64,000 nucleotides of DNA from Sipunculus nudus (taxonomy: Eukaryota; Annelida; Sipuncula; Golfingiida; Sipunculidae), in NCBI GenBank assembly GCA_026874595.1, contig CM049310.1:27949058-28013057 (forward strand), read 5' to 3'. How positions within the stretch are numbered: position 1 is the first letter of the stretch; every line of letters starts with the position of its first letter. Made by a program: the position numbers and the translations under genes. Under the pieces are notes generated by a model. It worked only from the letters and a program-made list of their open reading frames with translations, made no database searches and had not been told where the DNA came from. Below are positions 46,113 through 59,618 of the stretch, piece after piece.

Positions 46113-47266
46113 CCGTATATGGGGAGTTAGCACTATAAGTGATAAGATAACACGCTAGACATGTCTGGTATTCTAGGTAATTATCATAAATACCGCGTTA
46201 TATGAAAATGTTATTTAGCCACCGAAATGTCATATAATATTTGGTCTTTCCATCTCAGTAAATTATCCTGTCTCAACGGTTCAGAATTTTTAGGTTTTCC
46301 TTTCATAAATCACGACCCTGGTTCGGGGTCTCGCTGCAGATACTTTCCATTTTGTAGCGTACATGAATGAGTAGGGGCCCTTCTCAGTCATGGTACAGGA
46401 CAAGCGGAATGCGTATCCGGCAAAACGATCGCTACATGTAGCGATTTTTCTTAAGTTTACGCATGGTATCCAGGGACAACAGATATACATATATATCCCG
46501 CCGTCCAGGTTCATATGAAATCTCTTAACACGCATTCCGTATTATGTAAATGTATAAGGAATCTTAAACCTTCTCATTGAAAAAAATAGCCCTCGAAACT
46601 TGCCAAAGACTTGTTATTAGGACCATCTGCCGAGGGATCGGGGTTTGGGGAGCGTAACACATTCCTGCAGTGCCTACGACGTACTGGAACGTCCTGTTAA
46701 ATGATTCACCCAGTGCCTACGACGTACATCCTTTATTTTTCAGCGGTTTTACATAAGAATTGTCATAAATTTCTCAATATACAGTCCACAGTAACTGTAT
46801 TACATGCGGCGTACGTATCCAGGGTCTTGCTCTCGCACAACGTAGCGAAGTAAGAGAGCACGGAAGCGAGGGCTAGTCCACAGATGCCTGGTAGGCCTAA
46901 TAGTAAAACACCTCTTTTATAGGCCTAGGCCCGAAACTGTACACTTTCATGTTCACGGTCACAAGCTGTTAATATTTATAAATAGCAGCCGGAATTGATA
47001 TAACAGTTAGCAGAAATGTTATCCTTTTTTTTACTTATATAGCAGCTCATTGAAAAGCTCATTTCTTGGCACCGCAGGTGCCATACTATCCCCAGACAAT
47101 AAATCCCCCCCCCCCATCGTCAGCATCATATACTGACACTTGGCAAGCAACTATGGTTTCTTCCATCTATCAACTTGAGAAACAATATTTTCAACCAAAT
47201 ATGGGGACCAATACGGTGAATCACTCTGGAGAAAAGGGAATAAATTTATACCATAAAAATGTTAGG
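46113..47266. other. Intergenic, no gene recognised
   Basis: The phrase GTGCCTACGACGTAC occurs twice within 60 bp (about 46671 and 46713). The minus-strand frame 46290-46535 is unrecognised and unsupported. Confidence 0.35.
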
Positions 47267-47520
47267 GTAGGTGGCGCCACCTGTCTGGTTGACGAGAAAA
47301 CTCTCCAAGTTGGAGACCAGCACGTTGAACGACTCCTCAGATATGAGCAATTTAAACCTAAAACAAATGTACGGATGGACACCAGACAAAAAATGGCGCC
47401 ACCAGTCTTGAGTACAGGATGGAGGAGGCCAAGATCTATGAACATGCACAGTTTCAGACAAATACAACACACCACTCCTCTATATTCTACGGAAACGGGA
47501 GAGTAGGAGGCGCCACCTGT
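47267..47520 (-). repeat. Dispersed repeat, GGTGGCGCCACC family, fragment 4
   Basis: GGTGGCGCCACCTGTCTGG (47270), ATGGCGCCACCAGTC (47393) and GGCGCCACCTGTCTGG (47508) lie in reverse orientation relative to the copy at 0.7-1.5 kb. The spanning 146-aa open frame is a translation of repeat sequence. Confidence 0.65.
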
Positions 47521-48329
47521 CTGGTTGACGATTAAAGATTGAGAGAGAGAGAGCTTGTTTTCAGTAATATTACTTTATATAATCAAGATTTATTTGTATA
47601 CAAAAATTTAGATCTGAATTTGTTTAGCATAAATATAAAAATCAGTACCTTAAATTTTGCCCATCTTTGAATATGGCACGTTTTTATTCTGTTTTGAAAA
47701 TAAAAGCTAAAAATTTAGGCCAGTTATTGATCAATTGTAATCACTTGCCCGGGTACCATATTTGTAATGGGTCGCTTGGAGAAATCCCCTGCTGTGACAG
47801 GTGTACATTTATTCTAATATCACCCCCCCCCCCAACCCACCAAATGTTCTGCAGTGATTGTTATTGTTTGAACTATATTTGCTTAACTGCTATGCTGTTT
47901 CCACTCCAATATATCAATTCTTTCTTGAAATAGTAACTCAAGGAGGAATACAGAAGATGCCATTTTTCGGTAATGTAGCAATTTTAAAGGAATAAATTTT
48001 CTTATAAATAATGTTAACAAATTTAAACATAATAAACTCCATCAGTATGCATTAATTGATAATATATGAGCCAAATTATAGATAAATAAAGGCGAAATTT
48101 AGAATTGTTAATTATGATTCAAGTTTTTTTTTTCAGATATGTATTGTTATTTTATAAGATTTATTTTTGTGGTAAAAAATTAATACATTTATATGCATAA
48201 TGCGATGTTTATTAGGGATATATGACCATGCAATTTAGAATCAACATGTGTAGAAATAATGCAAGTGTTCTGCAATCTATAGTTTAAGTATATAGCTGTA
48301 GATTGTAATATGTTCAATCTTATAAATGA
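47521..48329. other. Intergenic, no gene recognised
   Basis: It contains a short GA repeat near 47540 and a C tract near 47822. AT-rich otherwise. Confidence 0.4.
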
Positions 48330-50200
48330 TATATTATCATGGACCTTGAAACATCTTACTGAAAATCCATAGATGTCTATAAAAATCTCCTGGGATACTT
48401 GAACATAGGTCACTGCGACCTATATCCTACCAGCTATGGGGCTTATAGGTACCCCCCCCCCCCCCCCAGAATAATTAAAAATTCGATACAAAAACTATAG
48501 TATCTGAATAACTAATGCATTGACTACCATCATTCTTTCTTATTGCATATTGACCATGGAGTACTTCATCAGTTCATAAAGACATGTGACGCCAACTATT
48601 TTTTTTTTTTAATTCTAACTTTTTTATGTATTTTGAGCCCTCCAAATGAAGCAGTCCGGCCACTAACAGGGCACAAATTATAACCGTTAGACCTAGAAAC
48701 ATCTAACTAAAAATCCGGCGAGGTCCCAGGCAAATCTCGTTGGAAACCTGAAATTAGGTCATACTGACCTATATTTTGCGAACTTCGGGCCGAAAACATG
48801 ATTTTGAGCACCCAGTGAGTCAAACAGGGAACAAAATTTACTGTTGCACCTAGAATCTTCTTATATCAAGGGAGGTCCTTAAAAAACCTTTCCGGACATC
48901 TGAAATTAGGTCAATGCTACCGATATCCTCCGAGCTTTGGGCTCGTAATGACCCCCCCCCCCCCCAGAATAATTAAAAATTTGATATAAAAGCTCCAGTT
49001 TCTGAAAAACTAATGTATTGATTGCCATGATTCGTTCCATGAATAATTAATCATACAAATGACAAGAGTTAGATCTAAAAACTTATATACTGTACATCCA
49101 CAGAGGTTCTAGGCAATCTACATGGAAACCTGAAATTAGATCATGGTACCCTACATTTTGTGAACTACAGGCTGCGAAAACACACTCAGATGGGGCACGA
49201 ACTGTATCCGCTTTCCCTAGAATCTTCTAACATAACAATCAGGGCAATCTTGTGCAAATCCCCTCAGAAACCTAAAATGAGGTCATAGTGAACTTTATTT
49301 TGCGAACTATACGGACCGAAAACATGATTTTGAGCAACCAGTAAGTCAGACGGAGTACAACTTCTATACGGTAGCCCTAGAATCCTATAGCGTGACATCC
49401 AGGGAAGTCTTGCACAAATCTCCTTGGACACTGAAAAAAAAGTCACTTTGACCTTTATTCTCTGGATTATAGGCCTGTTATTGCACCCTCGAATTATAAA
49501 AACAGTGACACAAAAGCTCCAGTCTGATTAGCCAATGCATTGATTGCAATGATTCTTTCATGGGTTTTTTTTATCAGTTCCTGAAGACTCGTGGTGCCAC
49601 CTGTATTTTTTTCAGATTTTTTTCTCTATTTTTTGAGACTTTCACGTCAAGCAGTCTGACCGTTAACAGGGCACAATATATAACCGTTAGACCAAGAAAC
49701 TTTTAACTGTACATATACGGAGGTCCTAGGCAAACCTCCTTTGAAACCTGATATTAGTTCATGGTGACCCATATTTGCAAACTACGGGCCGTAAACATGA
49801 TTTTGAGCACCCAGTGAGTCGGCGGGGCACATATTATATCTATTTGGCCAAAAATCTTCTAACATGACGTTCAAGGAGGTCCTGGGTAAATCTATGTGGA
49901 AACCTGAAATTAGGTCATGGTTCCCTATATCCTGCAAGCTATGTGAAAGAACATGATTTTAGCACTCTATAAGTCATATGGTCACAATTTTTTATTGTTG
50001 TATGAAGACACTTCCAACTTAGCATCTAGAGAGTTCCTCTAGATTCCTGATAGAATCTTCTTGAAAAAGCCCAAATGTCACTGTAACCTATTTCTAAGGA
50101 CTAATGGCATAATGCATAATTTTGAGCACTCTGGAAGTCATTTTAACCATTGTTCAAGGTTCCTTGAAATCAGCTGAGCATCATGGCCCATGGGCCACTT
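48330..50200 (+). repeat. Dispersed repeat family C, multi-unit copy 2
   Basis: Four or five diverged units carry ACCTAGAAACATCTAAC, GAGGTCCTAGGCAAA, TGGAAACCTGAAATTAGGTC, then a C homopolymer (48452-48468, 48954-48965) directly before AGAATAATTAAAAATT. The array ends near 50180 with ATGGCCCATGGGCCACTTGT, a phrase echoed near 63429. It has no coding frame. Confidence 0.65.
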
Positions 50201-52017
50201 GTTAGAATTATCAAGTACATTTACACAGCTTTGTGGGTCAAATGTATCCTTTCATACGACTCTAAGGCCCATCTTGTTTACTTTTCCTTATTGCATTACA
50301 AAATGGTTTCAGGTCACACTTTTTATGTATTACACAGTGCAAATATGTAATTATCAGATTTGGTTTATGCTCATTTGAAAATGGAAACCTTTGATTTTTT
50401 ACAGCATTTTATTTCAGTTTATAAATTCAATGTGTATTATTATACTTCAGCTAATCTCCGGTTTCTTCCATATTCTATAATTGACAGGGGTTCATACATT
50501 CCCAGTGGAGTGGTTATATTACGCATATATTACTATCACATTTTGCTGAAATACATTCAAATACTGATGATGATACTTGATATTTTATCATGAGAGGCTC
50601 CTGCATCGTTGATATAATCCATTAAGTGCACAGTATTAGCTTGGCAAACGTTTAAATTTAGTATTTGATTATCACCAAATGGCACGGCGATTTCCTCTTA
50701 GCTATTCAAGTGTAAATTTATATTTAAAAAAATAGAAATAAGTATAGTTTGCATCTGCTAAAATTAAAAACAAAATCAGCTATATTTTGGATATGCTAAA
50801 ATAAAAAAAAAATCAACTGAGCGAGGGTCATTCTTTAAGCTTCCAACCGGTGTTTCTTCCATGTCTTCTTTCACATTTCTTGTTTTGGAGATGTCGCGCA
50901 TGCGCAAGACCAGAACTCTAATCACTCAATCTTTTAATGTATAGAAGACACACGGGAACATGTTTACTCACACACAGAATCATTGCAACCTATAAACCAT
51001 GTGGTTGTGAACCATGGAAGTTCATGTGCCGGGACGGGACGTTTCGTGTATTGGTGAAAACGCATTCATGTCCTAAAACAATCGATGTTCAATAATGTCA
51101 CGTGACAGGTTGCCTGATCTCAGCGTTCTGGGCATGAACAGTTATAAGCTGTGAAATAAAGATTTAAATGAAACAAATGATAATTTTTTCATCGAAATAA
51201 ATTAGAATGTAGCATTTACTGTAATGCCTGAAACAATGCAGGCTGGATCGAGGCATATATAGGGCCTATACGTGTTAGAATATTATGTTTTAACGTCTTC
51301 ATTGATAAAGGTGGTAATTGGGTAAAGTCTGTTTTATCGATGCCATAATATCAGCGATTTCCAATGATTATAAAAAAAGATAAAGAAGAGAGTTCATAAG
51401 GTCTTTCTTGTGGTCACATGGGGCCTTCAAGGATCCCGTACCTCAGGGCCTCGTATGGCCTAAATTCGGCACTGCTTAGGTAATGGAACTTAAGTCAAAC
51501 TTTTGTTGGTCTAATATCAATTATAATCCATTTCATCCCCTGATGTCCACCTATTTTTGCTATGAAAATTGCATTTCCTGTGAAACAATTATAGTGTAGA
51601 GCAGAGGCTTAAAGGACATAATTTTTAACAAGGTAATTAAATACCTTTACCTTGCACCTTATTTAAGAAACAGAATTATCTGAAAATATAAGAAATCAGT
51701 CTATAGTTTACAACATATCAGACCCACTTATGGCGGTCAAGGTCATTGGTCACATACAAAAACAGCCTAAATTGACACTTGCTGATTGGATGATCTCATG
51801 TAAACACTCTAAAAAAATATAACCAACAAAAAGAAAGATGGCTACTCATGCAGGGCACATCATATCTGCTAGATCATTGTGAAAGAGACTAAAATGTTTT
51901 AAAACATAAAATTGGGATTTATTGTAAAATTCTTAATTGCTATATTAGGTTGTCACTTCCATATCTAATTTTCTGGGAAATAATTTAAAAAATAAAATCT
52001 TTTAAGGAAACTACAGC
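50201..52017. other. Intergenic, no gene recognised
   Basis: Short frames only. The NRF1-like GCGCATGCGC near 50895 is the single motif of note. Confidence 0.4.
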
Positions 52018-52168
52018 TAGGGGCGGATCCAGGATTTAGGAAAAGGAGGGGTCCAACCCAGGAGGTCACATGACACTCAAAAAAATGCTTGCGGCAGCTG
52101 AAAAAAAAAGGGGTGGGGTGGGGTGGTTGTGGTCCGGACCCCCTGGACCCTCCCACGGATCCGCTCCT
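52018..52168. mobile_element. Short element with GGATCC-type inverted ends, copy 2
   Basis: It runs from AGGGGCGGATCCAGGATTTA to CCACGGATCCGCTCCTG, with matching GGGGTCCAACCC and GGTCCGGACCCCC inside. It is a relative of 29695-29893. Confidence 0.65.
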
Positions 52169-52189
52169 GAACAATTTAAACTAGACGAC

Positions 52190-53480
52190 CATAGGTCGAA
52201 CGCTTGCCGGAAATCGGAAGTGAAACACAGACGGACAGACAGAACATATTGTCGGTTTTCTATTAATGGAATGACTCTCAGGGCCATTGCTGAGAATATG
52301 TGGCCCGTAGAATGACATATGAGACAAAAGAACAGGCAAGCAGACAAAGCTGACAACAAAAGACGAACAGACAGACATACTGACTTTGTGAGACAAGATT
52401 GACACCAGATGACTTATCCTAGTTATGAGTTGTAATTTATGTAATTTAGATTTATAATTTTGGAGATATGGCGAGTTAATGATATACTTGGGAGGTTCGA
52501 CTGTAGTGCCCTCTAGCGGACATATTCCGAAGACGACAAATGCGTTTCGTATTATTAGTGTATAACATGAGATGTCCCAGTTTCAAAAGGATTCCTTCAA
52601 AGCTGTGGCCTGTAGAATGCTATATGTGAGACGCAAGAGCAAGCAGGCGAATTTGAGGACAACGGACAAACAGACGGGCACACTGACAAAGTGACAGAAG
52701 ATTAAAACCAGATGCCTTAATCAGGTTATGGAGAAGACTCAAAGGAAGAAAATAAGCTATAGTTTATGTAACTGAGGCTTTGGGTGTAGAGATATGGCCA
52801 ATACAATGGTATGTGTGTGAGGGTCGTGTGCAGCGCCCACTAGTGGCCATATCCGGAAAGTGAAAAATTTATTTCGAGATATTAGTGTAAGACATAAGAT
52901 GTAATAGTTTCAAAAGGATTCCGTCAAAACTGTGGCCTCCAGGGCAAGATTAATGAAATCTCGAAATATCTCGTTTGATGAGATATCTTACAAGATATTG
53001 CCAGACTTTTAATAAAATCATGTAGTACTTAACGAATGCTGCCTAATGCAAAAAACTAGACCTCTCTAGCATTAAAACTGACAAATTAGTCCATTGATGT
53101 TCAAATATAATAAATTTTCCCCGATAATGTGTTACCATAGAAACGGCAAATTTGAGTCAGGTACCCGCCAGAAGAAAGGCCATTGGATGACAATTAAAAT
53201 GAGCTATAGTTCAAGTAGATACGACTAATAGTTACAAAGATATGAAGAAAAACCCGTTTTGTATACTTTTGATGACCTTGACCTTAATCGTTGACCTATA
53301 TAGACCAAAAACAATAGGGCACCTAGAAATTTTGTTTTTCATCATCCCTGTAAGTTTCAAGGTTATTGTGGCAAAATTGTGGCCAGGAGAGTGATGACAA
53401 ACAGACAAACAGACATACGCAACTGACCAATATGCTTGCCGAAATCTTCGATTCCGGCAAGCAAAAAACAGGCGGACACA
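52190..53480 (+). repeat. Diverged tandem repeat with CAGACAGAC motifs
   Basis: Two to three units roughly 330-360 bp apart share TTTCAAAAGGATTCCTTCAA, AGCTGTGGCCTGTAGAATG, CAAACAGACGGGCAC and GATATGGC. The last part carries GACCTTGACCTTAATCG. Frames across it translate repeat sequence (LSVCLSV-like strings on the minus strand). Confidence 0.55.
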
Positions 53481-54316
53481 GGTTGATGAAACGGAGTATA
53501 GCGTCTGTAACACGTGGTTGTCCATGCATGTATATGCATGTATATGTTCCTTGCCTTTTACTGAGATAATAATTGAATTATGAGTGCTATTTAAATGTGT
53601 GTAATGTATCTGTTTTACAAGAAAAAGTAAACTAAAGCACAATGGAAAAATCTTGCGATTAGCCAAAGAACTGGGACTATTTGTAAACAGTGCTGCGAAA
53701 AATGTGCCATGTATGAAAACTCGATCGTGGGAATCCGGGCAGAGACGGAACAACATGTGAATAATTGTGTCCAGGAACATGAAAACGGTTGATTCCCTGC
53801 TCGTCACGGGGGCTGAACGATGCCGCCATTATATGATAAATCCACTGTCATAAATCGTGGTTGGGATTACCGTAAACGCTGCCTCTGAATAACCATAAAT
53901 ACTGTATAAAATGCCGAGTAGGCAATTTTTGGCATCAGGGATGGTATGTTCACGTTTGGTCCCTCCTGCTAAAGCCATCAAACATCACATGCTGACTCTG
54001 CAGTTTAGGCCGGCGTTTGTGATCCTGCCCTCGGGGTTGGCATCTGTTAGTGTCGAAACGGACTCGGCTCTCCAAGCAGCCGTTTGACAAGTGGGTCATA
54101 GCATCCCCCGTACTATCAAGCACACTATTGTATATATGTACTGCCTGTGTGTTTTGTACTTGTAGTACACGGGATTATTTGAGCATCGCAAGAAGTTTTT
54201 CAACTCACTTTTGAGTCGATCGCGTTTGACGTTAATAACACCGTTGCTACGTAACCAAAGATCCTGAGTTTGCACGGTATCCTGTTTGTCAACCTTCAGT
54301 GTCAGCGTAAAAGCCA
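53481..54316. other. Upstream region of the secreted orphan gene
   Basis: No gene is seen. It is mixed-composition DNA that should contain the promoter of the gene starting at 54317, but I cannot point to a convincing TATA box or start site. Confidence 0.35.
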
Positions 54317-57300
54317 ATGATGTCCCGGCTGTATCAATTTCTGTTTGTTTTCCTCTGCGTTGTTTTGGCGGTTTCTACACCAGTTCCTGTTACAAGCACT
54401 CAGAAAACAACGGCCACCACCAAAGTTACGGAACCTGTAACCAGTACCGTGACACCGACACCAACCAGCCGACCACCCCCGTGTAAAAATTACACCTACT
54501 GTGAGTATACGCTCATATTCTATCAATATTCTTGGCATTTGTTTGCGAGCTTTCCAAAATATATTATTTGCCATATATCTGTGGCACCATTTACCAGAAC
54601 GGTTACATATTAGTAATCATTTAGAAATGTTCAAAAGCAATTTCTTTGTTCAGATCCAGGGCGATAAGCACAAGGTTGTCTACCTTTATGTCAACATTTA
54701 TTAAACCTGATCTATAAAATTTGTATCTATTATGTAAAGCATGTAAAATGCACTTGCTGAGTTTGAAAGTTATTTATACTCCATATTTTCTGTAGTATAT
54801 CGTGATATAACAGGTTATAAAATCCTGATTGGGCTACCCTTTGAATTCTGAAATAAAAATAAATAAGTAAAAAAACTTAAGGCAAAAAAAATAAATGTTA
54901 TGGTTCTCAGGCACCGCCCACGTCAATTTTTACTACCCGCATCAAAATTTTTATTTGATTTTCATCTTTAAAGAAGATAAAATAATACAATTTTGATAAG
55001 ATTTCCTCTGTTATGTAGTACTTTTATACCTGTTTAGCAAAATAATTCTGTTATTTTCATCCTTTGCCCTGAGCATATGACATTTTTATCGAATCATACA
55101 TAAAAAGGTAAAAAATTAAATATCGACCGCCCGGACTGATTTCTGAAAAAGTGCCTGAGAACCATAACTTTTTTTCCTAATGACAATATTCTTTGATTGC
55201 ACATATATATAATGAGCATTAGAAGTGCTACCTGCATCAATTACTTTGTTACTAAATGAGCCACACACTCATTTTCCTGTTCAATAACGTATATAATGAA
55301 AGAATAATATATGCAATTAACAAATAAAGTCAAGTTATAATTCCATCCCATATTTCAGATTGGCTTTGTTACTGCCTCTGTCCAAATTCGATATTAATCG
55401 ATATTATCAATAAAGAAATTAAACATTTAATCAAAATATCTTAATGTTATTACCATTGCGGTCTTTATTCATAGCTGTATTCGTAATTTTTTTCTTATAA
55501 ATTTCTCCTGAGTCAACAGCCAATTTGGCAAACTTTTCAATAAAAATTAATTGCATTAATTACAATACAGAGCAGTTTCCTTTTAAATCTTTTTGAACAG
55601 TGAAATGGACATAGTCTGTTCGTAGTTTTAATTCTGTCTATATGTTCCAGCGTCTCCCTGCTCCTGACTTGAAAATGGACAGCTCTCATATTTTTTTTTC
55701 TGATGCAAATGCGTTTTCTTGCCATTTTGTTTGACACCTTCTATATGTACAGAACATCTTGATTTACCAACAGTATCATTTGTCCATATGATTCCTTTCA
55801 CATAATGGCAAAATGCTCTTTTTGTAAAGGTTAACCGGCATCAAATAGACCTGACTGCACTTTAGAAAGAACCACCACACGTTTACCACACTAATATCTG
55901 AATACCAACAAGTATAGAGGCCTCTATAAACTGGTTCTAATGCAACATTTTTAGATATGCTATACATATGATTTTTACATATGATTTTGATGGTATCAGA
56001 ATTAATTTCACCGGTCATATATAGATATTTTTCAGACGTCAACAAATGTATAACAAATCATATTTCCGTCCATATCACAATCAAATAAACGGAACAGGAT
56101 ACTTCAAAAAGGAGCATCTTTACTTCTATGTGACGACAACGAACTAACAATATACCCGTGCTTTTAAATGCATGGACAGGTCCATTTTCACTGACAGACA
56201 TGGTCAGTTTCGCTAGACAGATTATAGGTGGCGCTGTTTTCAATATCTCATGCATGCTGCTGCTATATACGGATTAACTAGTTATAATAGGCTTATTCTA
56301 GTTAACACCTAGCGGCTTAAACCACAGGATATGAGAGAAGTATCTGGATTGTTTTCTTGTAAAGGGTTAAAGATCCAAAAACATACTAATATATAAAAAC
56401 GTTATGTGTTCGTTGACAGGTAAAGGTGAAAATCTACCCAGCAACATTGCATTGCAAGGAAAGAATATCACGTGTTCACGCGTGGAGCAGATAACGGAAA
56501 AATGCTGCCTGCCAGAGGGGCCACATTACGTCTGTTACAACATTACGTGAGTCAGTTCCGGTGTCTGAAAGTCACAGTTTCAGTTTAAAACGAAAAAAAG
56601 TGGTACACGGAATTTCAATAGCTAAACAGAAAAAAATAGTTTTCGGATATTGTCATGTCATGTTTAATATTAGTGCGTACACTTAGTTTAATGAGTGCTT
56701 AAATTAAGGCACTTTTAGACATTTAATATTTATATTATAAGAAAATTAATGCAAATAAACTTTACTAAAAAGAAGATGAATATGAAATGGTTTACATGGT
56801 ACACTTTATGGGGAATGATACATGTATTTATTTTTAACGACTTTTGTAATTATTTTAAATAAAGAGGTTAGCCAGGGATGCTGCCTTCATGTACTGTATA
56901 TGAAATCGTATAACCATTTTTATGTATATTAGAACTGTTAATAAAGATGGTTATAAAGATAATTGAAATTTGCGAATGGTATTTGTTGGTAAAATAACTA
57001 TATGCATATATAAAGCTATACGGTGCCGTGACGAATCGATGGTGTTTTGACTATAATTGTTTAATTCTGTAATTGTCGTTTCATTGCTATGCTAAATAAA
57101 AGTGTTACAATCAGTTTCGAACAAGAAACGGTACATGTCGTAACATTCACTCCTGGATAAACAATTCTGACGTCTTTGTTCAAAACATAAAATCTTCATA
57201 AAGGTTTCTACCTTAAACTCATTCTACCTTAAACTAATATTCATTGAAGATATGTTTTTGTTACAGCATAGACGGCGGTAAGAGGCTGAACATTAACAAG

Positions 57301-57398
57301 GTAGACAGCCTGCTGTCAACAGATTTCGCCGGACTCTGTGAACACATCCTTAAACAGCTCGGGAAGAAACCGGGACGACACACAATGGTAAAATTAAG

Positions 57399-57442
<44 letters not shown>

Positions 57443-58887
57443 GAAAAGCGCTCGTTAACCGCTGAAGTTGTAACCATGCAGACTGCCAACAGCATTCTGT
57501 ATTCTGTATTAATATTACACATTTCCATAATACAAACGACATCTGTAGGCAACGAAAGACACTAAGTATTCGAGTGTGTTGTACCGACACAGGTAGTTCG
57601 TATTTTTACATTTAAAAAGTTAGAAGTGAAAGACAAACCTGTCATATCACTAAAGATGAGGTTCCAGTAAGAGTCTTTTTTTGTATCTGTTTTCATTTAA
57701 CAAAATCCTGAGTGCTGGTGTTAACTCAAACAAAGCAGCTCATCGTTATACGTGCGTAATTATAATCAAAATATATAATCAAAGTAGTAAAAGAAAACAA
57801 AAGCTAGACAGTCAATATGGGAAGAAAATACATTTTATGGTTTCTGTAGGTCATATGTACATTCCCTGTTGAAGAGACTGTTCAAAATATATTATGATCG
57901 ATCTAAAGCATTCCCCCGAGTTCCATATGCCGTATTTTTATTTATGTTATGCTAAACAATAACAAATTTTAAACCACTGCGGGAAACAACAAACTATTCT
58001 AATGTTGTGTTTCATGTTTTCCCTGAAGCGGCATCCATGCATTTGTTCATAGATACTGACTGAGATGTAGTCAGCATATGCAGATAGATCAGTTGTCGTC
58101 CTTAGTCTACGCTCCTCACACAGCAGTTATACAGACTGCAGTCATACCAGATATCTTCTCTTGTTACCGCTGCTCTGTATAGAAAGGTTCTCTGGGCATG
58201 ACCACCAGTATGGGAACAGAGCAAAGATTTTAATCAGACCAATGAGAGCGGGGTATGGAATTTTGTATCCAGTCCTAATTTTAAACATGCGACACCCGCT
58301 CTCAGTGGCCTGATCACACCGTCAGACCAGCTCTCGTTGGCCTGATTCTTGGCCCTTGGCCAGAACTGGTGTAATCAGTAATGTTTAAAATTTGAGGCTG
58401 GATACACAATGCAATAATACGCTCTCATTTGTCTGAATACAATTCTATGCTTTGTGCAGTGCATTACCGTCGCTAAGGAAGCATAGACCGCACGCACCAT
58501 AATCGTGTCTTGTTGACATGTGTCCGAGGCCAGTTCGATCAGATCCTCTAAGAACGCTGACTGAATGTTATATTTTCTGTAGGTCTCAATACGTGACGGT
58601 GGAAGCAGTCTGGTGTTTCGTTATGGGAGATGGAAGCTTGTAGAACATATGTATATTTTCTGTAGGTCTCAATACGTGACGGTGGAAGCAGTCTGGTGTT
58701 TCGTTATGGGAGATGGAAGCTTGTAGAACATGTGGTTTATACAACGTATCACGTGGAGCATCTTGCTTGTGGGTTTGTTCCGGGGAAAACCGCAAGGAAT
58801 ACTGGGAAGGAGACGGCATACGATACCACGGATCAGGCCGGAAATGACGTAGAGGTGATACCCAAGGCGCAGCAAACCAGTCACTGA
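54317..58887 (+). CDS. Orphan secreted Thr/Pro-rich, cysteine-containing protein, four exons
   Basis: The exons 54317-54500, 56420-56546, 57267-57387 and 58666-58887 join in frame with GT-AG junctions to give 217 aa. Residues 1-22 are a classic signal peptide (LYQFLFVFLCVVLAVS). Residues about 23-55 are Thr/Pro/Ser-rich and probably O-glycosylated. The rest has eight cysteines, including CKNYTYC, KNITCS, EKCCLPEG, YVCYN, GLCEHIL and HLACGF, with N-glycosylation sequons NYT and NIT. It is probably extracellular with disulfides. No domain family is recognised. The last exon and its acceptor are tandemly duplicated; only the downstream acceptor gives this reading frame. The existence of the gene is well supported; its function is unknown. 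Confidence 0.75.
54885..55172. mobile_element. MITE, GGTTCTCAGGC family, copy 2
   Basis: TTATGGTTCTCAGGCACCGC at the left is inverted as GTGCCTGAGAACCATAA at the right. The interior (AAGATAAAATAATACAATTT) matches 28541-28837. It lies in intron 1 of the secreted orphan gene. Confidence 0.75.
55173..56419. other. Remainder of intron 1 of the secreted orphan gene
   Basis: It is AT-rich without supported exons on either strand. A single AGGTGGCGCTG word near 56226 may be a relic of the GGTGGCGCCACC repeat. Confidence 0.4.
57399..57440. repeat. CA microsatellite
   Basis: A (CA)n tract beginning 12 nt downstream of the exon 3 donor of the secreted orphan gene. Intronic CA tracts this close to a donor can influence splicing (hnRNP L binding in other animals). 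Any effect here is inference. Confidence 0.9.
58217..58460. mobile_element. MITE-like inverted-repeat element in intron 3
   Basis: GCAAAGATTTTAATCAGACC, then AATGAGAGC and TGTATCCAG, is mirrored as CTGGATACA, GCTCTCATT and GAATACAATTCTATGCTTTG at the other end. Length is about 245 bp. There is no coding content. Confidence 0.65.
58569..58732 (+). repeat. 83-bp tandem duplication of a 3' splice site and exon start
   Basis: TATATTTTCTGTAG/GTCTCAATAC and the following 60-odd bases occur twice, with the acceptor-exon boundaries at 58583 and 58666. The 83-bp period is not a multiple of 3. Use of the first acceptor shifts frame and terminates at an early TAG. Use of the second gives the full last exon. 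Confidence 0.9.
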
Positions 58888-59618
58888 GGTCCCAAGACGA
58901 TGGAACCTTGCAACTGTATATAGCACTGGACATCGGCATTAGTATTTCTTTTAAACATGAAAGTGCCTCCAACCTTAAGCAATTTCTTGTTGTCAGACGA
59001 TTTGCATTGTATGATGTTTTAAGAATGCAAGCACACGCACATAACTTTTATAATCTTTTACGATACAGTATACGTAAAATTACGTTACATTTATGTAAAA
59101 TACGTTACATTTCTGTAAAGTATGTGTAGATCACATGTTTATGTGTAAATGTATTTCAGTTGTATTTCTAAAGTGTTTCAGGGGTTTTATTGCTGTGAAC
59201 AGACCTCTGTATCAATGTTATGACTCGGTGTGTTCTTTTAGGTGTTGGTTGCTGTCATTTAACTATAATAGCCAGTAGTAAAATATACAAGCCCTTAATT
59301 TGTTCCATCTTTTGAACTATATATTTATCAATCCGCGTGTACATTTTTAAGTCTCACATATAAATTTGTGTCGTCACTCTTTTTTGGGGGGAAAGCACTA
59401 TTTGTAACCTCACCATGCAGGGAGAACTTCCACCTGTAGTTGGAATTTAAACTCTTTTTATAAAAAAAAAACCCGAAATTTTATCATTTTCATGAAAAGA
59501 TAGTCCTACCGACTGGAGCTCAACCTCTGTAAATTTCTACTGGAAATCTAAATTAATGCGCTGGGGCCTGAGAAACCAACCTTTGGACCATAGTGTAAGA
59601 CGAATACTAGAATGCTGT

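Noticed and set aside
47066-47506. 146-aa open frame on the plus strand
   Set aside because: It lies largely over a GGTGGCGCCACC-family repeat fragment and has no domain features.
53232-53807. 191-aa minus-strand frame
   Set aside because: Its centre translates CAGACAGAC-type repeat DNA (VCLSVCHHS), and there is no conserved domain.
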